Shown piece after piece: positions 34,897 through 39,116 of a stretch of 39,116 bases of DNA; position 1 is the stretch's first letter, and every line of letters begins with the position of its first letter. Location of the stretch: the NCBI GenBank assembly GCA_000231825.2, contig JH720395.1, forward strand, positions 103,468 through 142,583, read 5' to 3'. Source of the stretch: Tetrahymena elliotti 4EA (taxonomy: Eukaryota > Ciliophora > Oligohymenophorea > Hymenostomatida > Tetrahymenidae). The position numbers and the translations under genes are program-made. Under the pieces are notes generated by a model. That model saw only the letters and a program-made list of their open reading frames with translations, was not told the origin of the DNA and searched no databases.

Positions 34897-36149
34897 AAAA
34901 ACACAGTTGTTTTTTATTAATTAATTTTAAAAATATTATTTTTCATAAACATTTTTTTATAAAATAAATTATTTAGATCAATATTTAGAGTAAAAAATTT
35001 AATAATTAAAAGTAAGAAGTAAATATCAGTAAATCTTTTTATTTTAAAGTGAGAAAAATATGTTTTTTTGAGAAAAATTTTAGATAAATAGGAAAATTTT
35101 TACTACTGAAAGAAAACTAGCAAAAAGTAACAACATTTTTTAAACAAAATCACAATTAACTTTTTGCTACTTACTGGTATTCTACAGTATTTATTAAATC
35201 ATTTAATTAAAATTTTTAATTTCTATTTGTTTTAAATAAAAAACATATTTTACAAATAATTAAAAAAATATTTTAATCGTATAAAATGATTAAATTCGTA
35301 ATATTTTTCATTAGAAAATACATTTTTAATTGTAATAATGAGTACACTCCTACCTAATCATTTGATTTCCAATATTTATAACTAATAATAGTTAATAATA
35401 TTTTAGTTTATTGCATAACTTTTGTTTAAAGCAAAATTAAAATTGTAAATATGATTTTGATTTTATTATTTATTTTTCTATTATCATAAAATGTTAAAAT
35501 GATTATCCAATTATTATTTTATTTTTATTACCTTTAAATTAAAAACAGTTCGCTATGAAAGTATTTTTTTAAAAAAAAATGTTTTTAAATTTTTATATAA
35601 TAATATTTCATATTTTTTATATTATTTCTATCATATTAAATATTTTGGACATTATATTAAATATAATTATCTTAATAAATTAATATTTTGCTTGAGTTTT
35701 TATTACAAAAAATTAGCACATTTTTTTACAATTTAATGATTTTATATAAATAACATCTAAATTAATTTAGTGTAGATTGATATTTTACTACTAAATACCC
35801 TATTGAATATATATCAAAAGATAACCCCAATATTAATCTATTAACTCAATACCTTAAATATTTAATATGATGCTTATTCCTTACTTCAGCTTTATATATT
35901 ACTCTCCTATTTGAATGAGTTAATATATTTTATCAATAACTTGTCTGGTACCAAAAAATATATAAGATGCTTAAATAGATTAATTTTTGAATTAAAAATT
36001 AACAAAATAATAGAATAATAAATTATTATCATAAAATAAGAAAATAATGAGTTTGATTTATTAATGAACATAAAAAAGATCAAATAAAAAGATAAAGCTT
36101 GAATTATTGTTTAATGAATAAAAAAGAATGATGATATTTGCTTTTTTGG
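34897..36149. other. AT-rich region, no gene supported
   Basis: Very low GC, no kinase exon, no module homology until about 36150. It separates K3 from M4, unlike K2 and M3, which are about 100 bp apart. Confidence 0.45.
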
Positions 36150-36338
36150 TTGTAAAACATTTTTTATTTTATTATAGAAAATTAACTTTTATTAGGCAGT
36201 TGATTTGTGGAAGTAAAGTAAACAAATTCAATGATTATGAACATTTTCATGAAATAAAATTTAAATAATCATATTTAGCTTATTTTGTTTTTTGTATTAT
36301 GAGTTTTTAATTAGTGATTAAAATACTGTATATTTATC

Positions 36339-36348
36339 TCTGATCAGA
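36339..36348. promoter_or_regulatory. Perfect palindrome upstream of A4 (TCTGATCAGA)
   Basis: In this oldest-looking module the element is a perfect palindrome, about 560 bp before A4, again followed by a CCTTTTAATAAAAG-type block. Confidence 0.5.
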
Positions 36349-36910
36349 TAGTTATTCATTAGATTGCTTAACCTTTTAATAAAAGATTAAGGCTAGTAAG
36401 ATAATTTTATCAATTCTTCTAAGAAATAAATCAAATCCTCATCATCTTAAAATATAATCAGATATATAAATTTTAGCTTTTAAATAATATTTGATAAAGA
36501 GAATTAGTACATTTTTTTTAACTTGAAGTCTATTAAGAAGATATAAAAGTATCAAAAAATTAAGAAATTGATGGCTTTTATTTCCTATTCATTTTGTTAA
36601 AATATTAATACTTGAATACCAGTCAATTAGATTGTTAATATATTCCAAGAAACTCTTAATTAATCATTAAATTAGAAACTCTAATTTTTATTACCTACTT
36701 AATTTAGAATTATTTAATATTTGTTTGGTGGATATAGATTTCTAAGTTTTTAATCTGTTTTTTAGTGGTAATTATTTGTATTATTTATTTTTAACTTGAC
36801 CTGATTGTTACTCAATATAAAATAGATGTCTTTAAAAATCGAAATATTCAGAAAAATACAATAATCAATTTAATCATAAATAATAAAAGAATAACAAAAA
36901 GATTTAAAAA

Positions 36911-37240
36911 ATGAAAACTTTGATACTTATTTCTTTAATATCTTTAGTGAGCTTTTTTACTCTTAATTCATTTAAAACAAATGAAAGCCTTAGATCTATT
37001 AATTCTACTTGTTATACCTCTTACCTTGATCTGGGCGGCAAATAGGTCATTATAGTTAATTCATGTAAATAAAGTGAGATTATTTAATTCTCTCTTACTG
37101 CTACCTTCCCTGACAAAACTCAGTCATTCAACTTTGAAACTTTATGCCTTAAACCAGGAGATGATTAAACATTTGAACTTGATATAGAAAGTAGCACTGG
37201 TATTTTCACTCAAACTATTGGTGCACAAATTGATTGCTGA
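36911..37240 (+). CDS. Small secreted four-cysteine protein A4
   Basis: A 109-residue protein ending at TGA 37238-37240, one codon shorter than A1 in the signal peptide (MKTLILISLISLVSFFTL). Mature part: NESLRSINSTC, VNSCKQSEIIQFSLTATF, PDKTQSFNFETLCLKPGD, C-terminal GAQIDC. Cysteines at 34, 52, 79 and 109 keep the family spacing. It differs from A1-A3 at many positions with no frame damage, which argues that selection maintains it. It is the most distant intact A gene here and the best comparison for finding constrained residues: PDKTQ, NFETxCL and the cysteines. Function unknown. Confidence 0.85.
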
Positions 37241-37681
37241 GAAAGGAATTTATATTTAAAATGACTTCTTTCATAAGTAGTTATATATATTATATAAAAA
37301 ATAAAAATTATAAAAAATTTAAAAAATCCGAAAATTCATTGCTTTATTTTTTATTAAAAATGTTTTATTCATTTTATTTAATAAAACTTTTCTTTCTCAT
37401 GACACCTGAAATAGAAATTACTCACTATTTATTTTTGATTTTAATATACTAATTATTATGTCTTTTATAAAGCTAAAGTTTAATATAAAGAAATGTCTAA
37501 TTATGGATCAAAAAATTACTTTTGAAAATTAGAAAATATAGTATTTTTTTTCCATCTTCAAATATCTTAAAGAGCAAATAATCTATTTATGATTTTTAAA
37601 TATATATATCAATTATAGTTTTGAAAATACTTAATTTATTTAAATAAAACTGTATAGCTATTCTTACAATTAAAAACTAAG

Positions 37682-37780
37682 GCTATCACTAGCTGATAAT
37701 TATGAATATTTAGCTAATTAATTTTTAAAAATGCATTTCAAAAACAAATCTTTAACTGTTATGAAGTAAGTGTTTAAAAA
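37682..37780. other. Conserved A-B spacer block, copy 4
   Basis: Diverged copy with GCTATCACTAGCTGATAATT and ACTGTTATGAAGTAAGTG. The GTAAGT core is retained although flanking bases have changed. Confidence 0.35.
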
Positions 37781-38142
37781 GTAAATTAAAAAAAACGATA
37801 AAATACTGTAATGACTTTAATGCATGAATATCTGTCTATCGCAAGTTAAAATTTATTTTTCCGAATTGAGCTTAAAAAAAAAATAAGATGGCCTCAATAT
37901 TCGCTACAAAACTATACAAGATCTTATAGTATATAAATATAATATATGAAGAATAAAAAGAATACTTAAATTTTATTGCTGGTTTGAAAGAACAATAGTT
38001 AACTCATGAATTTATTTTAGTTGATTGAATGTTTTTAAAAAGGATTAACAAGTCAATTTATAAAATATAATTAACTGATTAGCATGATAATTTTATTTGT
38101 GGTATATTTTAATTAAAAACTACTGATTTACTTTTTATTATC

Positions 38143-38152
38143 TCTGATCAGA
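38143..38152. promoter_or_regulatory. Perfect palindrome upstream of B4 (TCTGATCAGA)
   Basis: Same perfect palindrome as at A4, about 540 bp before the B4 remnant, so in M4 the A and B sites are identical. Confidence 0.5.
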
Positions 38153-38688
38153 TCACTTTTTACTTTGATTGCGGACCCTATTAATAAAAATCCTGACTTT
38201 AATATCTGATAAGAAAGAAATCACATTTTTATCATGATTTTTAATGTTTTTTTTAAATATTAAAAGAAGTTTATAATAATTTTTAATGAACTCAAAACCA
38301 CTTTATTTCAAATTATAATTTTAATCTTTTAATCAAAAAAAGTGGATTTGAATTTGTATTTATTAAAAAAAATTCCAATCCTTCTATAATTCTTAAAGCT
38401 AATCATAAATGGCTTACTTTCAAATTCTTTTTTAAAAAAACTTTTTGATGAGTAACTTTAAATTTGGATTCTGGCAAATTTTTAATACAAATAAATTAAT
38501 TATCTCTATTTCTTTTCATCCAGTTTTGGGTATATAAGCTTTAAAGTTTACTTAATACAAAAATTATGAAAATTAGTTTTGTATTTTTAGATCTATAACT
38601 TTTATTATATATTTCTCCTTTGTTAACAAAATGAAATCTTTTTAAATACATCATATCAAAGAATACACAATAATAAAAAAACTTTAAC

Positions 38689-38979
38689 ATAAAAAAACTT
38701 ATTTCAATAATTTCTTTAGTAACTCTTACTTCATTTAAGTAAAATGAAAATCTTAGATATCTTGATATTTATTGTTTTAAATCTCTTACTCTAAAGAGAT
38801 TATTGTTACTAATTAATACAAATATGATTTTTAAATTCTCTGCTTAACTCTAATGAAACTCAAGAATTAAATGTCTAATATAAATGCCTTAAGGAAGATG
38901 GAACTCAAACATTTAAACTCAATTTCTCAAGTAACTTGGGTATTTTCACTCAATCTATTGGAGACAAGGGGGTTGTTGA
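38689..38979 (+). pseudogene. Secreted four-cysteine protein B4, decayed
   Basis: B-type remnant. The start codon position reads ATA, the signal-peptide part is shortened (LISIISLVTLTS), and NENLR is kept but the next residues are changed. Several small deletions disrupt the frame after IYCFKS. The 3' part (KCLKEDGTQTFKLNFSSNLG, then IFTQS) and the final TGT-TGA are still recognisable. With B1 and B2, three of the four B genes are broken. Confidence 0.75.
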
Positions 38980-39116
38980 TTATAAATTGTAATATTTTAC
39001 CTAATATTTTTATTATGTAAATAAGTGTTCTTATATAGAGTAAATAGTATGAAATTTTTTAAATTTATGCATAAATATTTTTACAGTTTTTAAAAAATAT
39101 AGATAATTAAAATAAA

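Larger units (their letters stand above)
36150..39116 (+). repeat. Secreted-gene module M4 (A4 + B4), most diverged
   Basis: Fourth module, collinear but clearly the most divergent in both coding and non-coding parts. It reaches the window end, so its 3' edge is not seen. It keeps the TGTGGTATATTTTAATTAAA block and both palindromes. Confidence 0.8.

Noticed and set aside
37234..37452. Frame overlapping the end of A4
   Set aside because: Begins inside the last codons of A4 in another frame and runs into AT-rich 3' sequence.
1..39116. Chromosome breakage sequence or telomere repeats
   Set aside because: I looked for the Tetrahymena-type breakage motif and for GGGGTT/CCCCAA runs and found none.

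Overview
The window looks like macronuclear-type DNA from an oligohymenophorean ciliate, most likely Tetrahymena or a close relative. It is extremely AT-rich. Long reading frames appear only when TAA and TAG are read as glutamine and TGA is the only stop. The large gene has GT..AG introns of 41-763 nt, closer to Tetrahymena than to Paramecium with its roughly 25-nt introns. Read with the standard code, almost every gene here is invisible. Species and function are inferred from the sequence alone.

Layout. (1) Positions 1-2,900: transposon fossils, namely a hAT transposase remnant and a helix-turn-helix fragment. (2) Four copies of a module of about 3.3 kb (M1 2,895-6,222; M2 8,695-12,005; M3 17,165-20,415; M4 36,150 to the window end). 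Each carries two small secreted-protein genes of one family, A then B, of about 110 residues with four cysteines at fixed spacing. Each gene is preceded, 500-700 bp upstream, by a short near-palindrome TCTGnnCAGA. A1, A2, B3 and A4 are intact; B1, B2, A3 and B4 are broken. (3) Next to the modules lie three members of a kinase-related family. K1 (6.4-7.2 kb) has kinase motifs but no N-terminus and carries nonsense codons. K2 (15.2-17.1 kb) and K3 (33.7-34.9 kb) have the N-terminal region but stop where the kinase domain should start. (4) Between M2 and K2 are a decayed Tc1/mariner transposase, a possible TA-flanked inverted-repeat element and a 100-N assembly gap. (5) The minus strand from 32,458 to 21,933 is one large gene that I could assemble into eight exons with consistent phases. 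It encodes about 2,938 residues: signal peptide, beta-propeller-like region, beta-helix with GGAI repeats, cysteine-rich segment, a cluster of membrane helices and a glutamine/asparagine-rich cytoplasmic tail.

The picture is of a fast-evolving gene-family neighbourhood. Secreted-protein modules and kinase-like genes have been duplicated together, and many copies are decaying. The large surface receptor-like gene is well preserved and sits between M3 and K3. Nothing in the sequence proves that the secreted proteins, the kinase family and the surface protein act together.
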